This document shows positions 12,580-26,364 of a stretch of DNA of 64,000 nt, in pieces. Every line of letters starts with the position of its first letter. Position 1 is the stretch's first letter. The notes beneath the pieces are model-generated. The model did no database searches. It saw only the letters and a program-made list of their open reading frames with translations, and had not been told where the DNA came from. Position numbers and translations under genes: made by a program. Source of the DNA: Thuidium tamariscinum (lineage: Eukaryota; Streptophyta; Bryopsida; Hypnales; Thuidiaceae); NCBI GenBank assembly GCA_947034885.2, contig OZ019759.1, positions 2,606,501-2,670,500 on the forward strand. The letters are read 5' to 3'.

Positions 12580-12816
12580 CACTAGAAGAAATCCCTATTA
12601 TTTTCAGCACAGCACGTCAGGTAGATTGTGTTGAAGCCGCGTTGCTGAAAACACGGAAAAAACACAAAAAAACACAAAAAATGCGTTTTCAGTGTTTTCC
12701 AGTGTTTTTTCAGCGTTTTCAGGTTTTTCCTGCGTTTTCAGCAACGCAGTCTCAACACAATCTACCTGACGTAGTGCATTGAAATTAACAGCGTTTTCAG
12801 TGTTTTTCTTCTAGTG
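12580..12816. mobile_element. 237-bp CACTA-type MITE
   Basis: Perfect 12-bp terminal inverted repeats CACTAGAAGAAA / TTTCTTCTAGTG are flanked by the 3-bp duplication TTA (12577-12579 and 12817-12819). Inside, a second pair of arms (GTCAGGTAGATTGTGTTGA and its complement) and repeated GCGTTTTCAG motifs give a long fold. There is no coding capacity. Termini and 3-bp duplication fit the CACTA superfamily. Confidence 0.85.
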
Positions 12817-12819
12817 TTA

Positions 12820-15800
12820 GCTTTTGAACACAATTAGGCTTTAGGAATAAGGGGTATGCGTTGTAATAGACTAATTGGGGGCTTTTGAGGTTAATGGCGC
12901 TATCCATTTGGCGATGGAACTGTTTCTCCAAAAGTTAGAATGGTCACAATAGTAGTGTAGAATTTTAGAGGATAATTATTTTTTATTTTTCTATGTAGAT
13001 TAGTAAGTAATTTGAAGGGAGAGGAGGCCTTGGAAACATATAAAAGGCCTCCCCCTCCCCTCACTTCACACCTTACCTTACCATTATACAACCTCACAAT
13101 CATTATATCATTATCAAACCATTACACAATCATTCTCATGCCATTTGAATTTTCATTGTATACTACTTTAGCTCTCATTTTTCAAGCTTTTGCACACGTG
13201 GAGATTGAAGATGTCGTTATTGTGTTGGTATTTTCCCAACTCACTACCATTCTAGCTTCAATTTGGCTTTCCTTGAGTCTTTTCTTGGTTTGCATTTTTC
13301 ATTGAAGTTCTTTTGAGTCTAGTTTTCAAATATTTGAATGTTTGGTTCACCTCTCATACAAGTTTTGAAATAGTCGGTTCACTTGTTGAAACTATAATCC
13401 TTTGTGACTAGCATCTTTGGAAAATTTACAACCTGGAATAGCTTATTAAGAATTTCCCTTGAGTCTAGCTAGAGAATTGTGGTACCATTTGTAGAATTTG
13501 TAGTTTTAGAAAACTCCATAGACAACTTTTTGGCAAAGCTCTTGCAAAATTTGCTTAGAATTTGAGGTTAACCCCTCATTACGACAAAGCTATTGCCAAA
13601 TTTTTGAAAGATTGGAATAAAGCTCTTTTCCAAAGTTTGATTGTCCCTTGAATAGCAAAGTGTTCATCTTATTAAACTTTTTCTATGTTGGTTTTAAGTT
13701 TAAAGGGTCCCTATTAAGAAGATCCAAAAAGGTGTGGCGAGCAACAACCAATGTATTTGTAAATTGGCCAGAAAAGCCAAAGCTAGCCCCAACCGAGCTA
13801 GCTCCAACGAGCCAGCCCCCCCAGTCGATCAATAACTGCCGAGTATAAGCCAGCAATCAAGTTACGAGACAACCAATAGTTACATAGAGTCGACAGTTAT
13901 TGTGAGCCCTCGATCGGTCCAATAGTACTAGTTACTGGATACTCATACAAACTCAAAAATCCTTATGCATGGGGATGATGCCCACCAGGGCCGCCTTTTC
14001 TCATTTGTTTGGAATTTTTGAACACTAAATGCGAGTTCTCAGTAGACAAAGTGAGGGGAGAACTAATTGGTATTAAGTCTTTCCTTGAGACTAGAGGTTA
14101 GAAAGGAAAGAAGGTGGAATAGATAGGAATTTTCCAAAAATATACAATATTTTAGCCTTCTCTTTAAAAAATCAAACTTCCATTCAAAAAGTAGAAATTA
14201 GATCCCTTATACTCCCAAATTTTAGATTTTGTGAGAAATCAAGGCTAGAAATCCAACAAGGAGCTTTGAGTACCCCAATCCAATTCAAAAATAAGAGTCA
14301 AATCATCAAGGAGAGCCAGTCAGCTTGTGATGTGACTAACCCCCCTTCCTTTTTCCTCCCTTTTGATCTCACTTGGAAAGTCCAGCACCTCTCAGCCTTC
14401 ATTGGGAGCATCCAGTATTTTCTTGGCCTTGGTACAGGACAAAACTTGGCCCTTAGTCTAGCACAAAACTTGTCTTTTTTTCAAAACTCTCTCATCCTAA
14501 ATTCATTTCTTCATATACACACTAAAACTACAAAACTAGAATACTAAAACTAAGAGTATGAGAGTAGGAGTATTTGTGAATGAAGGAGAGAGATGAAGGA
14601 GAGGACACGTTGATTTTTTTAACCAATATTTTAATTGATGGAGGACAAGAAGAAAAGACAAGAAAAAAAATAGTTTAACTTAGAGGAAATTCAGAGGCTT
14701 GCTAAATTAGTATAAAGTTAGGAAAGCTTAGTTGTAGAGAAATTTGACTTTATAGGCCATTTAGTTAGTAATTGAAAATTAGATTTTATTAGGATTTTTT
14801 ATGTGTTGACTTTGGAGTCCTACCAAAAGACAAGGAGGAAGATTTAAAAGATAAAGAAAGCAATCAAAAAAAGAAGGAAAAAACAAGCAAAAGGATAATG
14901 CGAAACCTTCAAGGTATAGTCAAGACGTACCAAACACAACCTTCATATACAAAACTATAGAAATGGAAGTGGAACTAGTGCATCAAGAAGAAATATTTGG
15001 AGTTCACGAAGATTTTGGAATCAACATACTAGAAGTAAGTTTGTAAATCCAAATTTTTTCCAACCTTTTATAATCTATTTAAGTTAATTTTTAATATTAA
15101 AGATTTTTTTTACAATTAGGATAAAAATCATAGAAAAATCATAGCTAAGATAAAATTAGAAAGATTTTGATTTTTGAGTGAAAGTGGTATTTTTTGTGGA
15201 TTACTTTATTTCAGTGTGAAAAAGATAAAAACTGGATCTATTAGGATAGATTAGGATTATCCAACAAAAATTACGATTCAAGAATCACCTTTAGGAAAGG
15301 AAAGTATAACATCTTTAAAAGATATTAGTATTTACCAACTAATTGTTGTCCAATTATTTGCTTAGATAGACTAGCATTAGCAAAGCCATTCATACAAGAA
15401 CATTGAGCAAGTGTCCTTTACAAAACGAAACAATTAAACAAAAGGAAAGGTAGGAGTGGCAGTTGGAAAGATCCATTGCTTGGAAGGCAAATTTGAATTA
15501 CATGTAGGTAGACACCCACTAGAACCAAAATACAACATAGAAGAACCCAATTGTGTACACTTTATTCTAAGGATAGGAATAATGCTCCCACAAGGGGCTC
15601 ATCACTCACAAGCTTTATGCTCACAGCTCACAAACTCACTACTCTACACTCAAACACTAGCGTCGTTGGTGCAAATGCTCATATCTTGTAATCCACACGG
15701 TAGAAATTTCTGAAATTTTTTCCTCATCTTTTTAAACCAACATACTACAAGATCCTACAATTACATGTGTCTTAAAATAATATTTTTCAAACATTAGGTA

Positions 15801-18800
15801 CTTGTGTTAGAAATGGGAGTTTTGGAGTTTTTTTTATGAAAACATAGTTATAGAACTTTAGGGGTTAATATTGTGTGTACTTAGCATGTGAAGTGTTAGA
15901 GAGTTTGTAAACCAAGTGATGTTGAAAACAAAATGAAGGCCTTTTAAAGGACATTTGGTAATATAAAGTGTCATTAAGGTCATGACAAGCACATTGTTGT
16001 AACACTTGTGAACAGTTTTACTTACCACAAATTTTTGAAATTGCCTTTAATTAAACATGGTATGCATGTACAAAAAATGAACAAATTGTACAAAGGACCA
16101 ATTTTGTTTGAAAAAATCAACAAGGTTGAAGGAACAAAGACTAAAGGATAATAATCAAAATGTACACTTATTTGCCAATTTTCTTATACAACTTTACAAA
16201 TGATAACAATGAATCAATCAAGCATGACAATTTATTTTTGAAATATTTTTTGTATCACTACAATTGGAAATATTCAGCAAGTCTTTTGCAACACTCTATT
16301 TTACATGACGCAATTGTCATAATCCATATTTATCATGAGGATTTTCAATGATTGGAGGTTCTCTTTTCTTACTTGAGTTGAATTGTGTACTAATGTTGGT
16401 CTATAAAGAAGGCGTTGTTCATTATATTGAAGAATTTTCTTTTATAGGCAACATAAAACTTGTACAAATGATTAATCAATGATGAGATTTATCCCTCTTT
16501 AACTAGTGCTCTATGCATAAAAAATATAGTTGCAAATTTCACTCTCTCTTGGATATCAACATACTAGATGGCATCCACAACTTTTTTTTATATCTTTATG
16601 AAAGCAATCATAGTGGTTTGTAGTTGTGCATGCATGTTCTAACTTTGGTAGAGCTTTTTTGATGTAATATTTTATGGAAGATTCAAAAATTTTCTTTATA
16701 TTATCAATGATGAAAATGAGCCCTATCTAAATCATGATGGAATGCTAAAGCATCTCTTTAGTAATCCTCCACTACACGACCTAAGTTATTTGGAATCAAT
16801 CTATTGCAATACTTGAGTTAGGTCCTCTCAAATAGCAACATCCCCTTGTAATTGGACCATAGATATGTGTGAAAGATGATATAGATATTTTTTACAAATT
16901 GCAATGTCTGTACTATGTAGAATTGAGGTTAAATGTTCAAGGAGAATTCTACTATAAAGTAGACTAGTTTGGATATTGCATGCAATGCCTTCATTTGGTT
17001 CAAAAGACACTTGTTTGTAACTTTTTGTATGAAAATGAGTTATATGTGGTGAACCTACCTTTAATATGCATTCAAATCTTATTCCAAAATATCAAATGTT
17101 TGTAATTGCATTTGCTTTGTCATTTTGTAAATACTCTTGTAATGTTGTTAGAGCATTGCCACCAATCCCATGTAGCATTCTCTACAATAGTACTCGATGT
17201 TTGGCATGCTTTTTTAGCGGTCAATAGCTCTACACCAACATCCTGCTACACTATAAAATTTAGTGTGAGTCACACTAGATATACAATTGCACGCCAAAGG
17301 AAGGGCTTTGTGGATGGTAGTTGTATATACTTAATACTAAATGCTATCTTAGTCAATATAGACTATTCCCTCAATGAATGCCAACATGAAAGCAATAGAA
17401 GGTTGTGGTGTAGGTGCGAGGAAAAGGAAAAACTTTTGCAAGATGGAGAAGAAGCAACTTTTCTTTTTTTTGCATGTTTCACAAGACCCAAAGCTAGGTA
17501 CCAGACATGTGGGAGGCACACTCTTATCATTCTACTCAAATAAAAATAGATGATTTAGATTTTCCTAACTTGTTAATTTTAATACTTTCAATAATAACAA
17601 TCTCAAATACTTTCAATAACACATTCACCATTACATTAAATTACTAAAAATTGTACAACCAATATTAGTTCAATGTTAATCCTTTAATTCTAAACTACAA
17701 AAATATGAACAATGATCTCAATTAAACATTTCAAAGCATGTCATACATATACTTCAAGGATAAGGAGATGCTTTGGAACCAATTGTTCACAATGCACTCT
17801 TTAATCTCTTGAAGGTAAAAGACATACTTAAAAAAAAAGGCTCAGTGCTTTTTCCCATGTATATCGTTTTAGGATTTGGGAATGTTTGGAACCAATTGTT
17901 GAACAATGTGCACACCTATATACTCTTGAAGGGAGGGAAAAATAACAAAAGACTTTATATGTAAGAATGTAGGATTAAATAAGATTTCATTCAAGCATAA
18001 ATTTAGATATCCTAAAAATATTAAAAAATTCATGTCTACGTCCTACACAATTATAATCTAAAAAATAAAGCTTTTATTTTTAATACATTAGTAAGTGGTC
18101 CCAAAATTAGTTAAATTAAAGGAAGCACACTTCACTCTTCATTGTACGTTTTTTAAATTATTGATAATGCAAAACATTAAGCTTTTATTTTTAATAACAA
18201 AAACTCAACATTAAAATTAGTGGCTCCAATAACAAGTCGTACAATCTTTGCCAACGTTCACAGTGTCTCTCTTAAGGGACATTGTTCACAATTCAACAAA
18301 TAAGTCGACTTCACTACCCATCAAGTGAGGCTATAATAGAAGCACCTCAGTGACATTCCATGTGACATAGCAACTTGGTGGCAATGGAAAAAGTATTATG
18401 AATCCAATTTTAGTGAGTTGTTGTTGGGATTCAATATGTGGTCATGGCAACGTCACATGTAAAGGGACTCCATAACCCTTGCCAATTCTTGATACAATGA
18501 TAATTTGGCATGCCACTGGTGGTGATGCTTTTAGGATTACATTATCATCTTTTAGTTCACATGGAAATCCACTTAGGCCCAATTGAAAGCATTTTTTTGA
18601 TTTCTTTGAGTTGAAATAATCTTAAATTCACAAACTTCTTACAACATTGAGAATTTCAAATTCATCAAATTCTACTACATTAAGAAATCTCCCAATGATT
18701 CATCTCAATTGCTATATACAAATAAACGTAGTATCGATGTATTCTTCCAATTAGAATGATTTCTTTGCATCTTTTCAAATAATAACATGTTCTATTAAAT

Positions 18801-19450
18801 ATATGTCTTCCTACTTTCAAAGGCATAATTATTTCCAAAATCTTAATGTCAAAAGATCTCTTAGTAAAAAAACACCAAGACAATGTCCAAAATTCCCCCT
18901 AAAATCCAAAAGTCATTAAGTATACTATCATATTTGTACAATTCCTCAAAAGTAGTAAACACCTCCACTATTAAATTTTCAAGTTGAGTGGTTATTTTTT
19001 CATTTTTGAGGTGCCAATTAAGGGAAGAGGTTTGTAAGTAGACTATATAAAGCGGAAAAGACTTCTATAGGAAAGACTATGGAAATTTTCAAATATCTTG
19101 CAAAATTTTGCAGAAAAAAGGACTAAGAGGAATCAAAGGGAAATTTTCATTAAAAAAATTTGGTTCACTATAAATTATATGTTTTTCTAAAGATAGAGTA
19201 GTATAGGTTGCAATAATTGCTTCTAGACAAGAAGTATAATTATGGGTAATTTTGTTAAAATGGCGATATTCCAATATAGTGGCATTCCATTTCATTACAG
19301 TGGCATGGCATTCGATTCGAATGGCGCAACATTCTCTACGAATGGGACGTTATTCCATTAAATGGCGTTCTTGGGTGCACTTGAGGTGGGTCCATGGAGG
19401 AATGTGTTGTTTTCAAAGGGATCGGACACGAGGAGGGAAACAAAAGTAGT
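12820..19450. other. AT-rich stretch without supported genes
   Basis: Nothing recognisable was found over 6.6 kb. A TATA-containing GC-rich hairpin lies near 13017-13061. Scattered open frames up to 145 codons (for example 17106-17543) have no recognisable motif, no consistent partner frames and no repeat of themselves in the window. Confidence 0.45.
13017..13061. promoter_or_regulatory. Possible TATA-containing hairpin
   Basis: GGGAGAGGAGGCCT and AGGCCTCCCCCTCCC flank the core ACATATAAA. The sequence after it is C/A/T-rich like a plant leader. No convincing ORF follows, so a promoter function is only a guess. Confidence 0.2.
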
Positions 19451-19454
19451 TGTA

Positions 19455-20130
19455 AAGTCACTATGCGTCAGGGTTGACAGGACGCCTGGACGTCTAGCGT
19501 CACGTCCGGACGTCCCGTGTCAGCGTCCAGGGGTCCCTGGACGTCATTTGACATTTGGAGTTTTGAATGTCCAGTGGTCGGGGGGACACGCGGTTGGGTG
19601 GACGGGCGGACGGGCGGTTGAACTTAGGGTTATACCACTAAGGTAGGGGATTGTAAACTTGTAATTGCAACCGTGTCTCTAAAAGAGATTTGGTAGATTT
19701 TGCCTCTAACATGTACCAAAAGTGTACATTTCAGGAGGGAGTCGCTTATAGAAACTAGTGGGTTTTCAACTTCAAAAATTCATAACTAATTCCATGAAGG
19801 TCCAAAAAATATGAAACAACTTGACTTAGATGCCAATTCTATTTTTCTTACCACAAAAATTTACTAAAAATTGTTTTAAGGAGTTTAGCTTTCCCAAAAT
19901 GCAAATCAGTTGGTAAAGGGTCGCTTTTACAATTTACAACCCCCTCCCTTAGTCATTTTTATTTGGTGGATATGAAATTATGAACTGACCCCTCACTCAG
20001 CCATTTGGGAGTCATTTAGATGAGAAGCTATGTGGATACGATTGAAATATGTTTTCAATTCAAAAGATGGATAGATGTAGAAATAAAGAAGGATTCCATC
20101 AAATGTACTAGAAGACAAATTGGTATAATG
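19455..20130. repeat. CGGACGG island plus flank, direct-repeat copy A
   Basis: A GC-rich run (19455-19622) of GGACGT/GGACGG motifs is followed by ~500 bp (AACTTCAAAAATTCATAACT, TCCAAAAAATATGAAAC, AAGATGGATAGATG) that is clearly related, in the same orientation, to 23600-24070. The two copies lie on either side of the kinase pseudogene. They could be terminal or flanking repeats of one element, or independent copies of a dispersed repeat. Confidence 0.55.
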
Positions 20131-21498
20131 ATTGAATTTATTAATCTTGAAACAAATTCATAGAAAGCTTTAACCCCTATAAGTTAAGGATTATATTTTC
20201 ATCAAAAACGCTCTTGAATTGCAATTTCTCATATAAATGCAATTTTTAGAAAGAAAAGATAAATTTTGACGCACGCAACTATAGGATCTTGTAGTAAGGT
20301 GTTTTAAAAAAATACTAAAAAAATATCAAACATTTCTTCCATGTAGATAGCGAGAAATTAACATTCGAATTGGCATAAATTTTTTTTATCCAAGCCAAAA
20401 GTTGGGTAGGTGTACTTCACGAGGTGACATTTGTATTAAAGGAAGTTCAAAATAGGGAGCCAGTGAGAATTTATTCTTCAATGAAAATTGGATACATGCT
20501 CAAAAAATTTCAAATCATTTGGAATTGTACAACATATAGGAAAAAAATAGTATATACAAACAAGTATAGACTACAAACTACTTGCAAACAATGAATTGTA
20601 AAGAATTCTCTTATGGAAATGAAAAAAGGTAATTCCAATGGTTCAATTGTTGAATAAAAGTATTAAAGTATCTTCAACCAAAATTTTGATTTTAGTTTTG
20701 AAAAAATTAAAAACCAAATTAAGAGAAAAGTTTCAAACATTTTAGAAGGCCATAAAGATTTTATGACTACCTACAAACTACCTTGAATTAAATTCTTCAT
20801 AACTTTACTCTCATTCATAAAAATGAAGTGACTCAAAGCATGACACATGGATATAAATTTAATGAACCAATTTCATTTTTTTTTCAAATAAGAAAATATT
20901 TTTTAAAGAAAATTTTGAGTTGCTTGGGCCTTGGGTTGCTTGCCAAGTAAAGAAAACAACATACCATGTCATCATTCTTCATTATGTAGTCAAATGTAAT
21001 GAAAATTGTTGGGCCTTAAAGCTACTTCTTCAGAAAATGTTATGTGAAAATTTCCAAGGAAAAAAAATCCATTTGTCATGACTTGCTTGAAATTGCTCTT
21101 TTGCCAAAAATCCAATTAAAGGCTTCATGGGTTTAAACTTTAAGCAAATCATTTGCTAATGGAACCATATTTCTTACTAGATACAACAAAATTTGAACAT
21201 TTTGGCATATTCCATTTCAATGAGAACCTTCATAAAATGTAGTCAATTTATGATGTCCTATTACATTCATACATGATAAAGCATACAATTAATGAGACAA
21301 TTTTGCAATTCCAACATCCATTCTCAAGTCAAAACATCATGCTCTTTTCATTCAAATAAAATATATCATGAATATGACCAACACTTGTAATTTGTAGCAA
21401 TGAAAAAACATCCAACAATTCAAAATATGTATTCAATTTCATATATATTGCAATACATTGTAGATGTTTATCTCTATATACTATGGTACTACACTAAG
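20131..21498. other. AT-rich stretch downstream of the kinase pseudogene
   Basis: No ORF, RNA gene or bounded repeat was recognised here. Confidence 0.45.
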
Positions 21499-22974
21499 CT
21501 AGTTATAGGAATGTCGGAAGTGTTCATCTGGTATAGGCCAATTGTGGGCACTGTAAAATCGATTGATCACATGAGGTAATCCATCGGTCTCCTTTTTCAC
21601 AAGCCGCTCACAATACAAATGAAACACTCATGCAAGGTCTTCATGACTGAATTTGGTGGTTCTTGCATTTTCTCGTTGTAGCTTGTGGTACTCCTCTGAC
21701 ATGCATCCCTTATTGATCTTTTGAGCAATTTTGCCAATTGCATATTCCTCTGACACACGTGATAAATTCGGAATGATTTCCACATCCGCATTTCTTTTGT
21801 GCACATATGCAATGCTTGGATCCACCCACCACCTCTTTGTCAAGGCCTCATCCTTCTCTTTTTCAAATGTAAACGTATACAAAGATTGCATAGGCTCAGA
21901 AGCTATGGTAGTCATGCCCCAATCGCAAACTCCAATGTAAACGCGTGACTCGTCTTCGGGAAAATGAAACATGTTGTCCAGAGAGATATCATTATATAGA
22001 TGTCCAGCAAGATGCACCGCATTCATGATGTGTAGCAATGCCCATGCAAGCTCAGTGCGTTTCTTCCTCCATCAATCGAGACGAAATGCCCGAATCAACT
22101 CCTCTTCCGATACAGGCTTGTACATCAATCAAACTGCAATGTTGTCTGGATAATCATCATCCATAGCCAACATCTGCCGAAGTGTTCCTCCATTCCACTA
22201 GTATGAATATCCTTCATTCATCTTTGCATGGACTGCAATGAATCGTATCACTCCAAGATGTCCAATCCTTACAGCCATCGATTCGTTCTGGTGTTCCATC
22301 TACGCGAGTTTAGGTCATATGCCTTGTTGGAGGGATTTCTTCGCTGCAAACTCCCAAGATTCCGATATCTTCGAACAACCTTGAATTCGGACTTTCCGAA
22401 TTGTTGCATATCCTCCCCTCATGGTTTTGTTATCAACGAGAATGACAGATGCTGTCTCAAGAAGCGCTATGAGATGTCGCCTGTTTTGAGTGATTTGAAT
22501 ATGTCCTTCCTTGCTATTCCACCAACCCACTGATCCTTGCCTATTCCGCTTCTTGGCAAATGGAGTGCATCGACGATTATATAAGTCACCTCTCATGATG
22601 ACTTCCTCAAAGCCTTTGTCCATTGCACGATGGTTCTTGCCATACTTTTGTAGAAGTGCTTTCACATTCCACGAGGCATCGTGCACCTTACTCTTCAAGA
22701 AACGGGAGAAGCCATGTTTCTCCGTTTCTTCAAACCATAGTAGAACATGAAGGGCATCCAACAATCTTTGCTTCATGTCCAGTTGGAATTTCTCTATACA
22801 CTCCTCTTGATATCTGACGTACTTATTCTCCAAGGATGTGGTGGTTTCAGACTCATAGAACTTCGCAATACATTCAATCACGAAATTTTTACAGTCTTCC
22901 GAAGGCATGTTTTTGGGTGACGATGTGTTTTGCACCACTTGTTTTCCCTTCCCACCTTTCTTCGATTTCGGCAT
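21499..22974 (-). pseudogene. Diverged protein kinase gene, dead
   Basis: The frame runs unbroken by indels for 492 codons from ATG 22974 to the final TAG at 21499-21501. It carries six premature stops with first bases at 22317 (TGA), 22302 (TAG), 22200 (TAG), 22131 (TGA), 22074 (TGA) and 21630 (TGA). A Lys/Gly-rich start and a helical N-terminal ~170 residues precede a kinase-like domain. That domain has a glycine-loop-like RGGYATIRKV, the Lys motif FAAKKS, a catalytic loop YNDISLDN (Asp and Asn kept, the usual HR replaced by YN) and CDWGM in place of DFG. Catalytic residues were therefore present before decay. The C-terminus ends HNWPIPDEHFRHSYN. A CGGACGG island lies 0.2-0.5 kb upstream. 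It may be a gene carried by a transposon or an old host gene. Confidence 0.75.
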
Positions 22975-23149
22975 CTTGAATAATTTGAAGTGCTTATAAA
23001 CACTTCAACTCTTCTATGATAAGGTGTGAGATTTAATTTTGATAAGAAGTTCACGACTGCCAAAAAAATTGGCAACAAGGGGGCCCCAATATTTGGACTC
23101 CTGCCTTCCAAAGAGAGGAGCCAATGGAAGATAAACCACCACGCTCTCC

Positions 23150-24070
23150 GCTCCACTCGCAACTGCAAGGGGAAGGCAAAAGTGAGGGTGGACGGCCCCG
23201 CCATGTGCTCTTATGCTGGCGGACGGCTCCACACGGGCGGACGCGCGACAGTCCGCCCGGTGCGGGCCATCCGATCGGACGGACCTGAGATCGTCCGCTT
23301 GATCTGGGCCGTCCGCCCGGGCGGATGCAAGGTGGGTGCTCGGGCTCACGTCCACTTGGGCGGACGGTCCAGATGAGGTGGACGGCCACGCGTGTGCCCG
23401 ATCTGGATCGTTTGCTTGGGCGGACGCGAGCCCGACCGCCAGCCCCGCGTCCGCCTGATCGGACGGTCAGCGCCGAGCGGACGCCTTGGTGTGGGTGGTA
23501 GCCCTTTTTTTAGGTGATATGGTGCCAGATTGCTCCATTCCAAAATAAAGGTCTATTTTTTGCCAGATAAAAGTAATCTTTTTTCGCCAGAAGTTCTTCA
23601 TTTTTATTCAAAACATAAGGTAGGAGGTCCTTAAATGGAGCAGGCATTAAAATGGAGCCCTATCTTAAATGTAGACAATTTGTACATGTTTCTTTTTCAT
23701 AGCCTTCAATGGTGTAAAAACTGTGTACATTTTAGGCAATGCTCCATTTTAGAGCCCTATAGCACTTCAACTTCAAAATTTGATAATTAATTCCATAAAG
23801 CTCCAAAAAATATAAAACGAATTGGGTTAGATGTCAATTCTACTTGTCTTTCAAGGAAAATTTGCTGAAAAATATTTCTAGAAGTTTTACCTCCTTGAAA
23901 TTCAATTTCAGCACTTAGATGGTCCATTATAGGACCTTCTACCTTAGATGAAATTGTCAAATTTCGATGAAGAAGTGCATGGATATGATTGAAAAGTGTC
24001 TATTGGTCAAAAAGATGGATGGATGGAGATATACAATGTTTCACCAAATTTTAAGTGGTCGCCATCTTGG
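23150..24070. repeat. CGGACGG island plus flank, direct-repeat copy B
   Basis: At 23185-23495 CGGACGG, GTCCGCCC and GATCTGG motifs recur in both orientations in a segment far more GC-rich than its surroundings; open frames on both strands here are by-products of composition. The flank 23600-24070 is related to 19640-20130. The island lies about 210-520 bp 5' of the kinase start codon, so it may be its promoter region or the subterminal region of the element that carried it. Confidence 0.6.
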
Positions 24071-26029
24071 CACTTCCTCAAAACTTTCTTTAAGAAAAAG
24101 GGTTGGTGGGTGGTGGTGGTGGGAGGTACTTGACCGATTGTGTGAAGAAGGCAATAAAGTGATCCTCAATCACCAAAGTTGGGGTTCTTTGAATGGGAAT
24201 GGGGAATTGTCAATCCTTCTAGAGACAATCTGGCTCCTTTAGAAACGAAAAGGTCTACGGTTCAATCCCTTACGGCATCCCCCATTCCCCCAGACCCCCA
24301 CCCCTAAGAGAGAGCGTTTAGTCAATTTCTTTAGTTGTGGATTATGTGGTGGAGGGAAGGATTGGATTTTAGGGCGTTTGGCCATCCAAGGCGATCAGAG
24401 CTTGACCAAATTCCTAAAAATCGAATGATTTACTCTCTTTACAACTCTTTGACAAAAATGACACCATTGATCCTTTTCAATTCTTGAACAAATTTAATTC
24501 TTATCTAATTCTTTCGTACATACATTTAGAAAGTAATGGTTGATTATTTAATTAATTTGCGAGTCTTATGATAAAACTTATAAGATCCAAATTAGAATTA
24601 CTCAACCTATTAACTGTATTTTTTTCCCTTGTTATATACAAATATTACTTCTATGGAAGAGATATCAAAAGTATTTTATTTGTCATAACTCATAAGGGTT
24701 TTAGAATTGGTTGTGAATTTTTTTTTGAATACAAAAGAAATTTTTACAATATGATCATTCTTTAATAGTTATATATTATAGTGTAAATTTTCATGTTATT
24801 TTATGATTAAAACTTCAATAGACCTTCCTAATAGCATTGCTAGGTTTTTAATCTATGACTCTCTAGTCTCTAAGTCCCTATTGGCCTTTTGCCAATGTCT
24901 TGCAGCAAAAAACTCTAAAGTCACTTGATGGATTCTTGTAGTTACTAAAGGAGCATAGTAAGTATTTGGCTATTTGCTTTCTTCATTTTCAATTCAAATT
25001 TTGAACTACCCTAAATCCTATGAATGACTCAATGACATTTACAAAATTCTAAAATACACTTTGCTACATTAGTGTACTACTAAAGAACAAAGTAATAATT
25101 CATTAATACTTGCCCATACTTAATATTCAGTGCTTATTTTGTACAACATTATAACTGATTCCAATATCTTTACTAACATTAGAAATATAAAAAAATTTAA
25201 AGATTAACCCCTAACTACCCAAGGCATGAGAATATGGTGTTTACAAAACTTTGAAGCTAAATTAATCCTAATGAAGTAGCTATTTTTGGTAGTTTGCAAT
25301 TCTGGAAATTTTGTTCTGCAAGGGTACATTTATTGTCACAAATATGATCTAGAAAAGGAATGACGATGATTTTCTATGCAAGATTTTGTGCAAGCATACC
25401 CCCTTCAATCTTAAGTTTCCATAGTGTTGAGAGCTCTTAAAAATGAGCCTCAAATATGGAGTTCTATAGATGTTGGTAAAAAATTCACATTAAAAATCCA
25501 TGTACTAAAATTATAAAATACATTTCAAGGTGATATAAATTGATTGGAGTTAGGCATGTTAACTAGGCCTTTCTATCTCATTTTTTTGGTCACTAGCTTC
25601 ATGGCTTTAACTTGAGAAAAGAGGATAAAAACACTTTACATCACTTTTGATAAATTGACACCCTCATGGCTCATGCCTCATAGACTAACATTATAATCTT
25701 TCACTCTATATGTGCTATTGTTTTGTTTTTTTCCTATGCAATCTCTAACATATATAGTTTGAATTTGTACGCTTTAAATTTTAAGAAATTTGATACACCT
25801 TATGAAAATGTTGGTATTTTGTTCAAGTTAGAAAAAATTCCAAGAAGCCCAAAATAGGCCTTGGGTAATTAGGGATTAAAGTTTACACATGAGGTACATT
25901 GCAATTATTATATTGAAGGACAAATAAGTTTTATAATTTTCAGAACAAAACTATGTTTTGTATATGCCATACTAAGTTTCAACGTCTTTTCCATGAAGAA
26001 TATTAAATTTGTACTTCTTAGCGTTCATG
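24071..26029. other. AT-rich stretch, one possible tRNA-derived B box
   Basis: GGTTCAATCCC at 24261-24271 matches a Pol III B box and is followed by C-rich sequence; no good A box is visible. A weak inverted match (CTAACTACCCAAGGC near 25210 and GCCTTGGGTAATTAGGG near 25858) may mark an old small element. No genes are supported. Confidence 0.3.
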
Positions 26030-26054
26030 TTTAGGGTTTAGGGTTTAGGGTTTA
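26030..26054 (+). repeat. Interstitial telomere-type repeat
   Basis: Three perfect TTTAGGG units followed by TTTA. A degenerate second block (TTAGGGTTTTTAGGG and related) lies at 26713-26762. TTTAGGG is the usual plant telomere unit. Blocks this short may come from double-strand-break repair or from telo-box promoter motifs. Confidence 0.8.
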
Positions 26055-26207
26055 TAATTTACATGTAAAGAGGAAGAACTAAAATTACAGCTCATAAAAT
26101 TGAAATACTCCCATTGGATTCTAACCTGTTTAATGTGAAAGTTGTTATACAATATACACTTCAGCATCCAATGTTTTGTTGGACAGTGAGGATTGCAAAA
26201 TTTTTGA

Positions 26208-26305
26208 ATGACGACGGGCGGATGGGCGGTCCAAATGGAGCGGACGGGCGGACGATCGGACGGTCGAGATGGAGTGGAGTGCCATCCGTCCGCCAGACGA
26301 CGTCG
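26208..26305 (+). repeat. CGGACGG island
   Basis: The segment has GGGCGGTCCAAATGGAGC, GGACGGGCGGACGATCGG and GGACGGTCGAGATGGAG, the same degenerate unit (CGGACGGTCNAGATGGAG) seen at 28.1 kb. No ORF follows it closely. It sits between the two telomere-type blocks. Confidence 0.6.
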
Positions 26306-26364
26306 GCTAAACTCACAAACCAACTAGATTTTACAAGGCAAAGTTTAAGACATCAAGGGGGCAT

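Noticed and set aside
17106-17543. 145-codon plus-strand open frame
   Set aside because: It has no recognisable domain, lies in AT-rich DNA without supporting context, and the residue pattern looks non-coding.
23014-23389. Overlapping frames on both strands, about 110 codons each
   Set aside because: They come from the GC-rich repeat, which lacks stop codons by composition.
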